From Guadua angustifolia (Eukaryota; Streptophyta; Magnoliopsida; Poales; Poaceae): a stretch of 64,000 nucleotides of DNA. Shown here piece by piece: positions 37,432-48,639 of this stretch; positions within the stretch are counted from its first letter, which is position 1, and every line of letters starts with the position of its first letter. The stretch lies in assembly GCA_036346375.1 (NCBI GenBank), contig CM070504.1, positions 9,917,890 through 9,981,889 on the forward strand, given 5' to 3'. Both the position numbers and the translations under genes were made by a program. The notes beneath the pieces were generated by a model that was not told the origin of the DNA, searched no databases, and saw nothing but the letters and a program-made list of their open reading frames with translations.

Positions 37432-40400
37432 TCGACAACTGATAGAAGTTCAAACACTCATTGGAATCTGCAAAATGGTGCCTACCGATTATTTTGTAAT
37501 CGCACAATGCACAAGTATACTCTGTCAGAATAAGATGTACATGTTGATTGAGCTCTGCAAGAGTTTTTTCCAAGCAGAGTGGCGCCTTCCAAGCTAATCG
37601 CCGAACCGGCAGACGCTCGAGTGGCCTTGCTATGAAGGAGCCAAGGCCGGATGTCGTAGCCGATGCCGCCATTCTCAATGTGCCTTGCATGCACCGCCAA
37701 ATCCCGCTGCTCCGGGTAGTCGAACCAAGCAAGGAAATCCTCCGGGCTGTGACGCGTAACGCGCATGTCAGCCCAGGGGATGCCAAGCGTTGCCTCAATG
37801 GATTTCGCCGCCTTGTATGTGTTGGTTACCACCGACGAAACTCTGTCACCAGTGACGACAAGGAGCGCCGCCTGCCGGCTAAGCCTAGCTGCCTCATCCG
37901 CCATTGCTTCAGAGGAGAGCAACGTGCAGTAGGTACGAGCAGGGCGGCTTTCAGGACATCCTTGAATGGAAGCCATAGCGGAAGGTTTAAAGGATGGAGG
38001 TGGTGCTCGGTCGGAAGGCAGCGAAGGCCAGCGACAGCAGCGAGCAAGGTGCCCAAAGCGCTTACAGGAGAGGCACCTCACCGGGTCCCTGCAGGAGCGA
38101 ACTTTGTGGTCTGTAGCTAAGCAGCGGAAGCATCTGCCCTTGAGAGCAGGAGGAGTTATCTTGCTGCGCGAGCTGGTGCTGTTTTTAAGGGAAGACGGAT
38201 GCAGATGAAGGTCTTGGCTAGGGTCCAGCGAGGTAGGCTTAGGATGGCGACTCCTCCACCAATACTTTGGCTTGACGAGGTGCCAATCGGCAACAGATGA
38301 GGCAGGAGGAGCGGTCTTCAGAGCAATAGCATCAGGCATTGAAAGCGAATCCACCGAATCTTCAGGATTGGCCGCTGACGACTTTAAGAGGGCAGATGAG
38401 ACAGGCCTTGCGGATCTCTTGAGCAAATTCAGCGGCAGCTCATCAATGCAGGGGGCAAAATTTACCTGGCGCTTCGCTGCAACCGGGTAGGTGGAACGGA
38501 GTAAATTCCCCACTGCAGCGGAAGGAGATGGCTGTCTCTTCGCAGAGGTCAACGAGTCCGAGGCAGGAGCGATAGGCAAGAGTCCCGGGCTGCAAGCATC
38601 CTTCGCAGAGGTCGACAACATTCATTGCCTGACACAAAGATCTCGAGGCAGAGGCGACCACGGAGAGCCGAACCGAAGAGGGGACAAGTGGGCGGGAGGC
38701 CTGGGCGAAGAGCTGAGCTCGAGGGATGGCGACGGCGAGGCGGAGCCAAAGGAAGCAGATTCCTCATCGTCCTCTCCAGATCCCCAATCCAGGAAGCTGA
38801 GACCATCACTCGGGCTAGACGGAGAGGTAGGAGCAGAGAGTCTTCCCATCGACGGAGAGGGCTGCGGCGACACGCGTGGCGCCGGACGGATGCGGCGATT
38901 TTGAAAGTGGGGACGGGAGAGACGTTTGCGGAGTGCAGGCTATCGGCATTTTTCCAACACAATAAAAGTATTATAATTACATCGACAACTGATAGAAGTT
39001 CAAACACTCATTGGAATCTGCAAAATGGTGCCTACCGATTATTTTGTAATCGCACAATGCACAAGTATACTCTGTCAGAATAAGATGTACATGTTGATTG
39101 AGCTCTGCAAGAGTTTTTACTTTGTTCAGTAATAAATTAGCAAATCTCACGTTGGAGATAATTTGTGGAGAACCTATGGAGATAATTCTGGAGAACTTGC
39201 TTTATTGTGCAGAGACCCATGCTTCTTGCCTTACTTCCGCCTCCCTTGCAAAACCAATTGCTTCCGCCAAGTCACGGGGCCTCTCCCGGCGGACATCGCC
39301 GGCCAAGGCAGCCGCCAGTCCTGCGGTGAAGGTCTCAATTTGGTCAGTTCTCTTCATCTTTGGCGTGCGTGCTAACAGCCGCTGGAAGTCGCGCGCGTAC
39401 TCATCTACTCTGCTTCCGCCCTGTTTCAAGTTCACGAGATCTCCCAGAGGACCGACTGAAGAATGTCGGGTGAACCGGTGGATGAAGGTGTCGTAAAATT
39501 CCTCCCATGGAACCCAGGGTGTTTCTTGTTGCCAATTGTCCAGTACCTCCTGAGCTTCGCCTTGGAGATGAAGCCCCGCTACCTCCACATATTCTTCCTC
39601 GGGAATCCGATGCATGCGGAAGAACCGCTCGCACTTCCTCAACCATCCCAGTGGATCTTGCGACCCATCATAGTCGGGGAGATCGAATCGTGGCGGGCGT
39701 GGTACCCGCAAGCGATCGTCCTCTGCATCCCGATCTCTCCGTGCGCCCCGCCCCCAATTGCGGTCGTCTTCCTCACGTGGATGTTTCCAGGTGCGGCCGT
39801 GACCCTCGCCCTGAGCTCTTGCCTTTGCCCGCGCCTCCTCCTGGGTTCTTCTTAACCCTGGCGCCGACTTCATTGTAGTATCTTCTGCCGCTCTGCTCGG
39901 GATCCTCCGCCGCCTTTCCCTTGATCACCTTCATCATCTCTTCCATCATGGTCTTCAGATTGGAAATTTCCTCCTCCACCTTACCAACTCGATCTTCCAT
40001 GGCTGCGTGAGTGCCAGGGCGAGCAACTCGATACCAAATTGGTATGAGCTCGCTCCGCAGAAACTTGCTTTCGTCGCAGCTCGTGTGCCCGGCGAAGCCG
40101 GACGAGGATTGCTCGCCAACGATTCATGCCGCGGAGAGTAATGGCTGTTTTGAGACCACCGCTTTAGTCTTAATTTGTGGCAAATCTAAAAGTATTATAA
40201 TTACATCGACAACAACGATAGAAGTTCAAACACTCATTGGAATCTGCAAAATGGTGCCTACCGATTATTTTGTAATCGCACAATGCACAAGTATACTCTG
40301 TCAGAATAAGATGTACATGTTGATTGAGCTCTGCAAGAGTTTTTACTTTGTTCAGTAATAAATTAGCAAATCTCACGTTGGAGATAATTTGTGGAGAACC

Positions 40401-41093
40401 TATGGAGATAATTCTGGAGAACTTGCTTTATTTTCCACCAAGCATATCCTTAAGTGGTATATACACCCACATTATCATGTTGAACTATCGATGTCATCAC
40501 ATCTAATTCACTCTTTTCAAAGGTCCAACATCAAACCATGAACCAAACACCAACACCAGATAGTTGCTAAAGCTATAGCTACTACTACCTCCATTCCACA
40601 ATATAAGTCCATATCTCATCAGTCATCATACGTATAAATTTAGGAAACACTAAATCTAAGAAAAAGTTAATGTTATTGGACTATACATGCCTCTACTAAA
40701 TGGCATACTACAGCTACTTAACCACTTTTTCAGCATTAAAAGAGGGGTATATGGTAGAAATATTGCAATGCATACATTTTATTTTCACAATAGACTTATA
40801 TTGTGAAAATACTTTCAAAAAATGAGGACTTATATTGCAGGATGGAAGTATCATTTTTCTCTCTAAACCAAATGTGACAGAAGGGAGCAAAAAAGCAGGA
40901 ACCATATGAACAAAGTAAATGACAATCAAGAGAGAGGAAAACGGAGATAGCAGGAGACATAACAAACAGAACAATCTTTTTGTGTACCTGGGTACTTATC
41001 GGTGCTCGTTGCGTGAGAGATCCCTAGGAACAGATTTCGTCCACCAAATGCAAAGATCAGTAAAGCAAAGACACAGATTCGTTTCGTCTTCAT
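36806..41093 (-). CDS. Small secreted protein, candidate tyrosine-sulfated peptide precursor (3 exons)
   Basis: Exons are 41093-40988, 37253-37210 and 37024-36806. Phases match (1, then 0), splice sites are GT-AG, and the product is 122 residues. Residues 1-28 form a signal peptide: MKTKRI, a hydrophobic CVFALLIFAF core, then a likely cut near SHA-TS. A variable basic region follows (LDGRRLKERSFTNRRTRG), then a conserved-looking C-terminal block with RTDDYQPVDPSPSSK and GPIEHGAPLLPYVPR, and a Pro-rich tail. A signal peptide, a basic spacer and Asp-Tyr at the start of a Pro-rich block is the layout of plant tyrosine-sulfated peptide precursors (PSK, PSY, RGF, CIF/TWS1 type). I cannot assign it to one of them. 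Intron 1 (3.7 kb) holds two transposon-derived fillers and a Stowaway element. A chromovirus lies 18 bp past the stop. Expression is unproven. Confidence 0.75.
37414..37568. repeat. Intron repeat R, first copy (155 bp)
   Basis: Starts AAAAGTATTATAATTACATCG and ends GCAAGAGTTTTT. The same start point recurs at 38964 and 40188. This copy is the shortest because the LINE-derived filler interrupts it at 37569. Confidence 0.92.
37569..38963 (-). mobile_element. LINE ORF1 fragment as filler between repeat copies
   Basis: On the minus strand, a 379-codon frame (38621-37482, the last part running into host DNA) encodes a LINE ORF1-type protein. It has two CCHC zinc knuckles (CFRCLATDHKVRSC and CLSCKRFGHLARCC), followed by the VTRHSPEDFLAWF block typical of plant L1 ORF1. 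There is no poly-A tail, no ORF2 and no short target duplication. The 5' end near 38960 and 3' end at 37569 abut copies of intron repeat R. The protein would bind LINE RNA. Confidence 0.85.
38964..39206. repeat. Intron repeat R, second copy (243 bp)
   Basis: Same left end as 37414, but continues further (to ...ACTTGCTTTATT) before the gag-derived filler begins. Confidence 0.92.
39207..40187 (-). mobile_element. Chromovirus gag + LTR fragment as filler
   Basis: Homologous and collinear with 35568-36540 of the neighbouring chromovirus (gag plus about 150 bp of 5' LTR). It lacks the rest of the element and has no target duplication of normal size. The gag frame here is far better kept: 223 codons (39873-39202) with the retrotransposon gag core (DYDGSQDPLGWLRKCERFF, WEEFYDTFIHRF), plus a further N-terminal coiled-coil piece at 40000-39773 in another frame. 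It was therefore copied from a healthier relative, or before the neighbour decayed. Confidence 0.88.
40188..40432. repeat. Intron repeat R, third copy (245 bp)
   Basis: Complete version that continues into unique intron sequence (TTCCACCAAGC...). It differs from the second copy by a small change near 40211 (CAACAACGATAG instead of CAACTGATAG). Confidence 0.92.
40588..40848. mobile_element. Stowaway MITE in intron 1 of the peptide gene
   Basis: TA target duplications (40586-40587 and 40849-40850). Inverted ends run CCTCCATTCCACAATATAAGTCC on the left, mirrored by GGACTTATATTGCAGGATGGAAG on the right. 261 bp, non-coding. Confidence 0.85.
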
Positions 41094-41395
41094 CTCCCCT
41101 ACAGTCTCCCTTCAGATGCTTCAGCACTCGTGTTCGATCGTTTTATTGGGCTTCCTGTGACTTCTGCCCGCTGCTAAGATACTTATGAAAGGTCCATGCA
41201 TGATGTAATTTCATGTGCATTACTCGTAGGTGTCAGTATGGGATTAAAAAAATGCTGCGATAAGACGGCAGAATTTATGTCTCGTCAACACCGAGGAGGA
41301 GCTGCGGAAAAATGGCCGGGCAAAGCGAGCAAGGTGGCCTCCATGCATTCCTCCGTTGCCTGCCAGCTTGCAGGCGCTGGCCTTGAATATACTTA
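41094..41395 (-). promoter_or_regulatory. Leader and proximal promoter of the peptide gene
   Basis: About 300 bp between the start codon at 41093 and the PIF/Harbinger element at 41396. I see no strong TATA box. If the element blocks more distant control sequences, transcription must rely on this short region or on sequences inside the element. Confidence 0.4.
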
Positions 41396-42602
41396 GGGTG
41401 TGTTTGTTTTTCTGTGAATTATTTAAAAGTTTATTCTGAATTATGATTTTAGATAAGCTAATTCTGAATTGTAGATTTTGATATGGCATTTGGTAGATAA
41501 TTACTTTGAACTTTTAATAGCATTTTATATTTGTATTCCTCATAATCCATAGAAACACATATAAAGTGGATTGTAAAATCTTGTGTATGTTGTTACGTGT
41601 ACGATTCGCACACGCAACGGGGATGAGATAGGGCCCTTAACGGGCTTAAACTTGTACATTGTCGAAGCTTAGCGCCTTGGTATGCATTTGAGCCACCGAC
41701 CGATTATCGATGGCGCTACCGATCTACTAGAGACTTGGTTTACTCATTGCTTCGATGCATAAAGTGATACATGACATCCCTTTTATAGGATGGCTAACTT
41801 GGAGCCTAAGAAAGCAATATTCTTATCTATAGTAACTAATCTTATCTATAATAACTAATCTAACCTAACCCTTGATTTCTTATTTTCTAAGCAATGGGTC
41901 ATTTTACTCTGATGTTCGTGGTAATCGCTCACGAAGCATTCGTAACATTATCCCTCCTCATGCTAATCAACCTTGTCCTCAAGGTTTAAGTTTGGAAGAT
42001 TCGCATGAGATGAAGCGTTGGGCCTTCGGTCGGCGAGGCGCGGAGGTTGGAGATGCGATCTTCGATGGTCACCGTGGTAGGAGGATCATCGGCTTTGATA
42101 CCAAATTGTTACGTGCACGATCCGCACATGCAACGGGGATGAGATAGGGCTCTTAACGTGGGCGAAACGAGTTGTTGTCGAAGCTAGCGCCTTGGTATGT
42201 TTGAGCCACCCCGCCATTATCGATGACAAATACCGATCCGCTAGAGACTTGGTTTACTCATTGCTTCGATGCATAAAGTGATACATGACATCCTTTTTAT
42301 AGGATGGCTAACTTGAAACCTAAGAAAGCAATATTCTTATCTATAGTAACTAATCTTATCTATAGTAACTAATCTAACCTAACACTTGATTTCTTATTTT
42401 CTAAGCAATCTGGACCGCTGCTACAGTGACCGTGGACTGTTCACATGAACAGTACCCATGGGTACTGTTTATGGGCTTGGTCGACCCATAACATATGTGG
42501 ATGGGTTGGATTATGAGAATTAATTCTTAGAATCAGTTTGTTTGTTTTTTATTCAGCTTTTGAAGCCAGCATCCATAAGCCACAGCAAAAACAAACATAC
42601 CC
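41396..42602. mobile_element. PIF/Harbinger-type element containing a TRIM-like insertion
   Basis: TTA target duplications (41393-41395 and 42603-42605). The terminal repeats are GGGTGTGTTTGTTTTT on the left and the complement of GGGTATGTTTGTTTTT on the right, 15 of 16 matching. No transposase is visible, so it is non-autonomous. The right part carries palindromes (ACTGTTCA...TGAACAGT and GTACCCATGGGTAC near 42437-42470). It is interrupted by the LTR pair at 41591-42407. Confidence 0.8.
41591..42407 (-). mobile_element. Miniature LTR element (TRIM-like)
   Basis: Two direct repeats of about 301-303 bp (41591-41893 and 42107-42407), both starting TGTTACGTG and ending TTTTCTAAGCA, flank only 213 bp. 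Next to the right LTR, reading minus, is TGGTATCAAAGCC, a good primer-binding site for initiator tRNA-Met, which fixes the orientation as minus. There is no coding capacity. It is nested inside the PIF/Harbinger-type element. Confidence 0.8.
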
Positions 42603-42605
42603 TTA

Positions 42606-43044
42606 CTACATATATGCCGCCTCCTTTTCACCATAACCGTGTAAACAAAGCGTATCTTATTTTCTAAGTTTTTCAATGTTTAGATTCAGGTTGCACAAAA
42701 ATCCGTATACACCGGTATCATTGTCAGATAGGGAGGGTTGACAGCATCATCAGAGTTCATAGCACTACATCCACCACCGAAAAGGCAGAACCTCACCAAA
42801 ATCTTCATAGCTCAAACGAAATTCGATCATTGTAAAGATGGTGAAACTGTACAAAAGCACAACATCAAGAGGCAAGTTCATCGCATGTGATAGACTAGTA
42901 TTACAATTGCCAAGGACACGGAGAAGCGGGTAGATAGTCGGCACGGTGTCCTGATTCTCTTTCCTTATGCTACTGATATTGCTCATCCAATAGTGCTTTA
43001 ATATTGTCACTAATTTAGACATTTTAGAATATTTTTGCCTCATG
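42606..43044. other. Downstream flank of ERV1
   Basis: Likely 3' UTR and terminator region of ERV1 on the minus strand. No separate feature was recognised. Confidence 0.45.
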
Positions 43045-45536
43045 TCATCGATTTGGCAAGATGTCATTGGAGCCTTCTAGATCACATGAGCGTTCCGGAC
43101 AATCCAGCTTACCCCACCGTGCATTTACTCGTTGGCAGGGAAATATTGGTTTTCCAAGGCTGCAAAAAACAACCGCAAAACGTTCAGATGAGCTACTAAT
43201 GAGAATGGTCTCATCAGGGGAGGCCAAAAAGATGTAAAGCATGATATTGCAATGAGAACATCTAGTCTTGAAAAACATACCCCCTTTATGGTAAAAGGGT
43301 GCCAAAACGGTATAGTGCCTTACTTTTCCTCTTTTTGGCCCTGAGACCTTATGTTTCCAGTAACTCTATAGAAACAAATTAACACTACAATACTTTAAGA
43401 TAGTTTGAGGGAACAGCAAGCGAAACGTTCTCCTATTGTAGTAAACTCCTGAGAGAAGCATTTGAACAAATAACAGTTCAAAGTTGACGGTGTGGACTTA
43501 CCTTCGATTAACCACATTATGCACATAACATAGCCACTGAGAGAATTCAGCCTGAGATCCTGCCTGCACTGGATTTGCTCTAAAAAAACATAATGAAGTC
43601 AGTTTAGTATCAATCCAAGATACATCCTATTGTTATTACGTTGAGCATAACAAAACAAATGACCAATATATTAAATTATAATGAATGAAACCATTCTACA
43701 CTACTGCTCTACGCTAGCTTTCAACAACCACAAATGACCGAAATTCATCCACATCACACATCAGCTATTGATGAAACGAGCTTCAAAAATAAAAGCAACA
43801 ATTGGGTCATTGTACTTGATTCGTATATCCACACCACCCATCAGCTATCATCTTAGTTACTGTGAATAGAAATCTAGAGTGCGTGTGGAAAGTTTGATCA
43901 TCATGTGCATCATATGTCCACAAAGTAGAAATGTTGCAAAATAGGTGTGCCAGACAAATGTGTTGATGCAGAACTTCATAAACTAATACTCATTCAGATG
44001 CACACTTTCATATTGCAAAGGTAGATGTTCTCATATCTCATCATAGAGACAAATTGCCGAATATTGTTATTTTATTAACCACCAACACTTCAATAAGAGA
44101 TAATCCTGTAACACACAAAGGCATATGAAGGAATCAAACTACTAAAATGGAGATTATTATTTATTCAAGAGGTTGGATAGCATTGCTTACTTCAAAACTT
44201 CCTTGAAGTGATCAGCACATTCTTTGCAAGGATACAGTCTAGAAATTATAGCCATCTGAATATTCAAGCAGGCAGCAATGTTACCTTCACATATGAGCCA
44301 AGTAAACAAGAAAAAAGAATATGGATGTCGAAAAGAAAAACCTTCAGAAAGAAAAAAGCAAGCCTCTGTTTCTCTGAACAAATCAGGATTTGTACACACA
44401 CTAATTTCTACTTACTATACTTGGTGGTTTTAATAGTAGACAAAACATATTATCATTTATTTCTAAAAGTATAACCATGAAAGTACTACAGAATCATGGT
44501 AAACCAAGCACAAGGCACACTTACTATAAATGACTAATCTCAAAATTGGTGGGAAGTGAACAAACAGAGCACCTAGATACAGACTAGGTCCTTTAAATTT
44601 TTGCAGCAGTAGTGCAGTACTAACTATGAAGCTTACTGTGCTAGATTTTTACCAAGCAGGAGTGTTAAATCATTTTAGGCACTTCAAGAATAGTAAGCTT
44701 TGCTTTCAACAAGCTCCGGTGCAGGTGATCTTTTGCGTGTGGCACATGGATCTCGAGCTTTTAATTTCTCAGTTGCGAAGTCCTTGTGCTTGGCTAATGA
44801 TTGCAATTTGCAAAGTCCTCACAAATCTCCCAAAACCACGACAGAGGACTTCCCAAGCATACTATCCAACTCTTAAAGAAAGATAACTGAGTTGTGTACC
44901 CTGCTTACCAGCTCTTTTGCATCACGTTTTTGCTGCCTGGTTGGTTCATCAGGAAACTGAAACACATGTACAATAGGAATTAAATCTGACAACAATGGAA
45001 TTAAAATTTTTCCATACCTTGGAACAACTTTGTGCCCTATCTATAGGTGAAAAGTATCAATGTACCCAAATACATCATGATTCATCGTTGTGCCCCACAT
45101 CGATGACTAATGATTTATGTACTACGAGTCTACGACTGAAGTGTAAGACGAATGCTGAAGTTCTGTACTACTCACAGAGGCAAAAGATCGAGCACCTGCG
45201 CTGCGATGGTGTGGAGCAGCATCCACGTGGCCCGGCCGACCTCCTCCTTCGTCAGGGGCGCCGCCTTCGCATCCTTCTCCTGCATTCACTCCAACGCCTC
45301 ACAACTCACCTCTCGCTCCAGCCAAACGGAAGGGAGAAAGGGTGCGATATAGCAAAGAACCTGCCTTCACGACCTCCGGCGGCGGGGGGGGGGCGGGGTG
45401 GGGAGAGGGAGAGGGATAGGAGGGGGCGGAGGCGGTGGTCGTCGGGGGCGGCGTCGGGGGCGATGAGGAGGCGACGGGAGAAGGCGGCGACGGTCTGGAG
45501 GACGGGCTCCAGCAGGTTCGAGCCCGACAGTGGCAT
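43045..45536 (-). CDS. ERV1: FAD-linked sulfhydryl oxidase Erv1/ALR
   Basis: Exons on the minus strand are 45536-about 45374, 45279-45196, 44956-44909, 44255-44191, 43579-43502 and 43159-43045; exons 2-6 join in frame. The product is about 185 residues, normal for plant Erv1. The Erv/ALR fold is clear: GRATWMLLHTIAAQFPDEPT, the active-site CxxC in YPCKECADHF, CYVHNVVNRSLGKP with the FAD-contacting HxxN, and the plant-type C-terminal CX4C (DCPERSC) that acts as the shuttle pair. The enzyme reoxidises Mia40 in the mitochondrial intermembrane space and passes electrons to cytochrome c or oxygen (family knowledge). Exon 1 (MPLSGSNLLEPVLQTV) crosses a run of ten G/C at 45384-45393. As written, joining exon 1 to exon 2 is one base out of frame; a run one base shorter would restore it. 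That suggests a sequence error or a real lesion. Confidence 0.88.
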
Positions 45537-46000
45537 CGCGGCGGCGGCGGCGGCCGTGGCTTATGTGCGTGCGCGCGTCCGTATTATCGTATGGCGAAAC
45601 GGTGGATGCCTGGATGGAGAGGGTTACCGCTTACCGGCTCGCCGATCGCAACGATGACGAGCGAGACGGCGTGCGGATTCGTTGGGACGGAAGCAGGCAA
45701 AACCTGTGGATTTTGAGGCGAAATCGTGGATTTGGAGGGGATTCTACGGTGGGCCATGGGCCTGGTTTGTTCGACAGCGGAGGTTAAAAGGTGTGCCCAG
45801 TCCATAGTTTTAGACTTCACGTGAAGTGTGCGTGGGGGCCTTTGGCCTGTAGTCGGGAAAATCGATTCCAGTTTCGATCTTTTAACTCCGATGCTATAAT
45901 TGTTTCTATATTAAATGATTTAGCGTCAGAATGATACAAAAAGATTAAAGATCGAAAAACCGTATTTGAAGAGATAATGTTAGACTGTTATCAGAAAACT
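45537..46000. other. ERV1 upstream region
   Basis: GC-rich leader and promoter next to 45537, then AT-rich DNA leading into the decayed Tat-lineage element. Open frames on the plus strand here (for example 45435-45716) are antisense shadows of the GC-rich exon. Confidence 0.45.
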
Positions 46001-46922
46001 CAACGCAGTGTCACTCAGAAGGCTGCATTGCTGGCGGTTAATGCCCTCGGTAACGTAGGGATTGCTGACACCGGTAGGTCAATACATGCCCGCACAAGCT
46101 AAATTATATAATATGATTAATCAATCTGTATATCATGCTTTGATTAACCAATCATCGGCTCTAATTACAACTCTTAAGCCGATGATAGCAAATAGTGTAA
46201 AGACAATAGCGCACGAGTTGGCATCGACTGGAAGTCTGCTCGACCCAATGCAAGCTCTACCGAATTATCCTGTTTATTCGTGACACAAGACACTCAAGGC
46301 ACAGTAGCCGATCTTAAACCATCGGCTATAACTCCATCCCTGATCATGATGCCAACCCAGCCCACTGTTATACTGCCACGAGATCCTCGTGTGAGTGGGG
46401 TTACGCATTATCAGGGGTTTACCGATGTCGCTAAATTGACGTGCCGACCAATTTACCACCATCGGCTCCGTTCTATACTTTCCCTAATCGGTTCTACAGC
46501 CGATTGAACCTCTTAGACATCTGCAATATACCAAACCGATTCCATAGAGGAATACGGCCCCACACAAGGTTGTAATGTACTCGGAACCCTTCATTTCAAT
46601 ACATGAGCTGATTGCTAGCAAAAATAACGGATATGAGCAATTCCCTCAGTATGCATCGGCTCAACCAACCTATCAACCCGAGCTTACACTAGGAGGGGCA
46701 GAATGCTAATTACAAGCGCAATTGGTAAAACCCTAAGCTGTATCGGCTAAAGCCAGATTATCGACCATTTAAATAGTCTCCTAAATGATTTAATCCGGCT
46801 TTGTATAACATTATAAAAGAAGAGATTAAGCAATTTTAGAGGCCAAGTTTATCAGGCTTTTCTGATATGCTGAGTAGGTTTCTAATATCGTTCTTGCCAA
46901 GAAGAAAAATGGCAAATTTAGG

Positions 46923-47567
46923 GTGCACGTTGATTTTAGAGATTTAAATAAAGCTATGCCTAAATATGAGTACCCGATGCCAATAGTTAATATACTTATC
47001 GATGTAGTATCAGGGAATAAGATTATTAGTTTTCTTGATGGTAATGCTAGATATAATCAAATATTCATGGCAGAAGCCGATATACCCAAAATAGCATTTA
47101 GGTGCCCTGCCTTAGGATTGTTTGAGTGCGCAGTCATGACGTTGAACTTGAAAAACACTGGTACAACATATCAACATGCCATAAATTTAATTTTTCACAA
47201 CTTGATCAGCCATATTGTGGAAATCTACATTGACGATGTTGTCGCAAAATCTAAAGAAGACTTGCAGCATCTGGTCGATTTGAAAACGATGTTTAAAAAC
47301 ATAAGGGGATATGGCCTAAAAATGAATCCTTACAAGTGTGCTTTTGGCGTGTCGGCTGGATAATTTTTGGGCTTCATTGTTCATGAAAGAGTAATTGAAG
47401 TCAATCAAGAAAAAGTTAAGGCCATGGCCAAAACTGAGTTGCCGGCATGCAAGAAGGATTTACAAAAGTTGATCGGCAATATTAACTACTTGCGGAAATT
47501 TATTTCAAACTTATCTAGCTATATTAGTTCATTTACCCCACTGTTGAAGCTAAAAGACAATCAATAA
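46923..47567 (+). pseudogene. Tat-lineage reverse transcriptase
   Basis: Two frames separated by a single in-frame stop at 47361-47363. The first has the RT palm with YIDD at residues 102-105 (about 47226-47237). The second has LGFIVHERVIEVNQEK and INYLRKFISNLSSY of the connection region. RNase H follows to 47822 and resumes at 48223 after a solo LTR. Confidence 0.85.
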
Positions 47568-47822
47568 TTTGTATGGGGAGTCAATGAGTAAAAGGCCTTT
47601 GAAAACTTTAAGGAGTACTTGACCAATCCACCAGTTTTGGCCTCACCTCAAAAAGGTATACCATTCAAGTTATATATATCGGCTGAAGAGGTGATAATTA
47701 GAGCTATTTTAGTGCAAGAAGTCGATAGAAAAATGTAAGTTATTTTCTACTTAAGCCAACGGTTAATTGACGCAGAGACCAGGTATCTTTTTGTAGAAAA
47801 ACTTTGTTTATCATTATATTTT

Positions 47823-48222
47823 TGTGTAGTACATGGACCCCAGGTATCCGCAGGGCAGGCCGTGAGAACCACCCAGGATGGGATGGGCCGAGCTGACTAC
47901 ATAAAGACGGATACCACCTGGGCTGTTTCTAACGTGCGCAACAAGGAAACTCTGAAGATAACAACCGACCTTGATTAGGTAGGATACGATTGCAATCCTA
48001 GCCGTTACCATGTTCAGCAGATAAGGATAGAGATAGAATCTCCATCTTGTAACCGATCGGGACTCTCCTTTGTAAACCGCACCCCTCTACTATATAAAGG
48101 GTGGTAGAGTAACATTATGATCAGATCATCAGCAATAAGTTAGACACTCATAATCTCAGAACACAGGACTAGGGTATTATCTCCTACCCCATTTTCATTA
48201 TTGCCGACAATAAACGTCAACA
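47823..48222 (+). mobile_element. Solo LTR (gypsy-type) inside Tat RNase H
   Basis: 400 bp with TG...CA ends and a perfect ATTTT target duplication (47818-47822 and 48223-48227). A TATA-like CTATATAAAGGG lies near 48090. Removing it rejoins the RNase H coding sequence (LCLSLYF followed by ...CIKLRHY). Confidence 0.88.
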
Positions 48223-48639
48223 ATTTTGTTTGCATAAAGTTAAGGCATTATATTTTGGCATTAGTTTGTAAGGTTATTTGAAAAATCGATGTTATAAAAT
48301 ACATGTTATCAGCTCTAATTTTGTGAGGCCAACTTGGAAAATGGGCCTATGGCGATTCCTTGTTAGCTATCCAACATATTGAGGAGAATATAACTACTAT
48401 GATGAAATTTTGATCAAGTATTTGGAGCAGTGTTTCACTGTAATTGGCTCATTTACTTCTTTGCCATCGGTCATATTCCTCGAGAGTTAAATAACAAGGC
48501 TAACTTGCTAGCTTAACAAGCATCGGGCTATAAAGTTTTTGGCCAATTTGAGAAATGTAAGCCGATTGAAAAGATGATCATATCGGTAACGTCTAAAGAT
48601 TAGAGGGCACAGCCGATTGAGTAGATTCTGTTGAGGCCT

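Noticed and set aside
37548..38120. 190-codon plus-strand frame over the LINE ORF1 filler
   Set aside because: Antisense to a frame with two clear CCHC knuckles; no independent support.
40170..40376. Minus-strand frame containing CALCDYKIIGRHH in intron repeat R
   Set aside because: It lies inside intron 1 of the peptide gene, the exons on either side join without it, and it is repeated only because the intron segment is duplicated.
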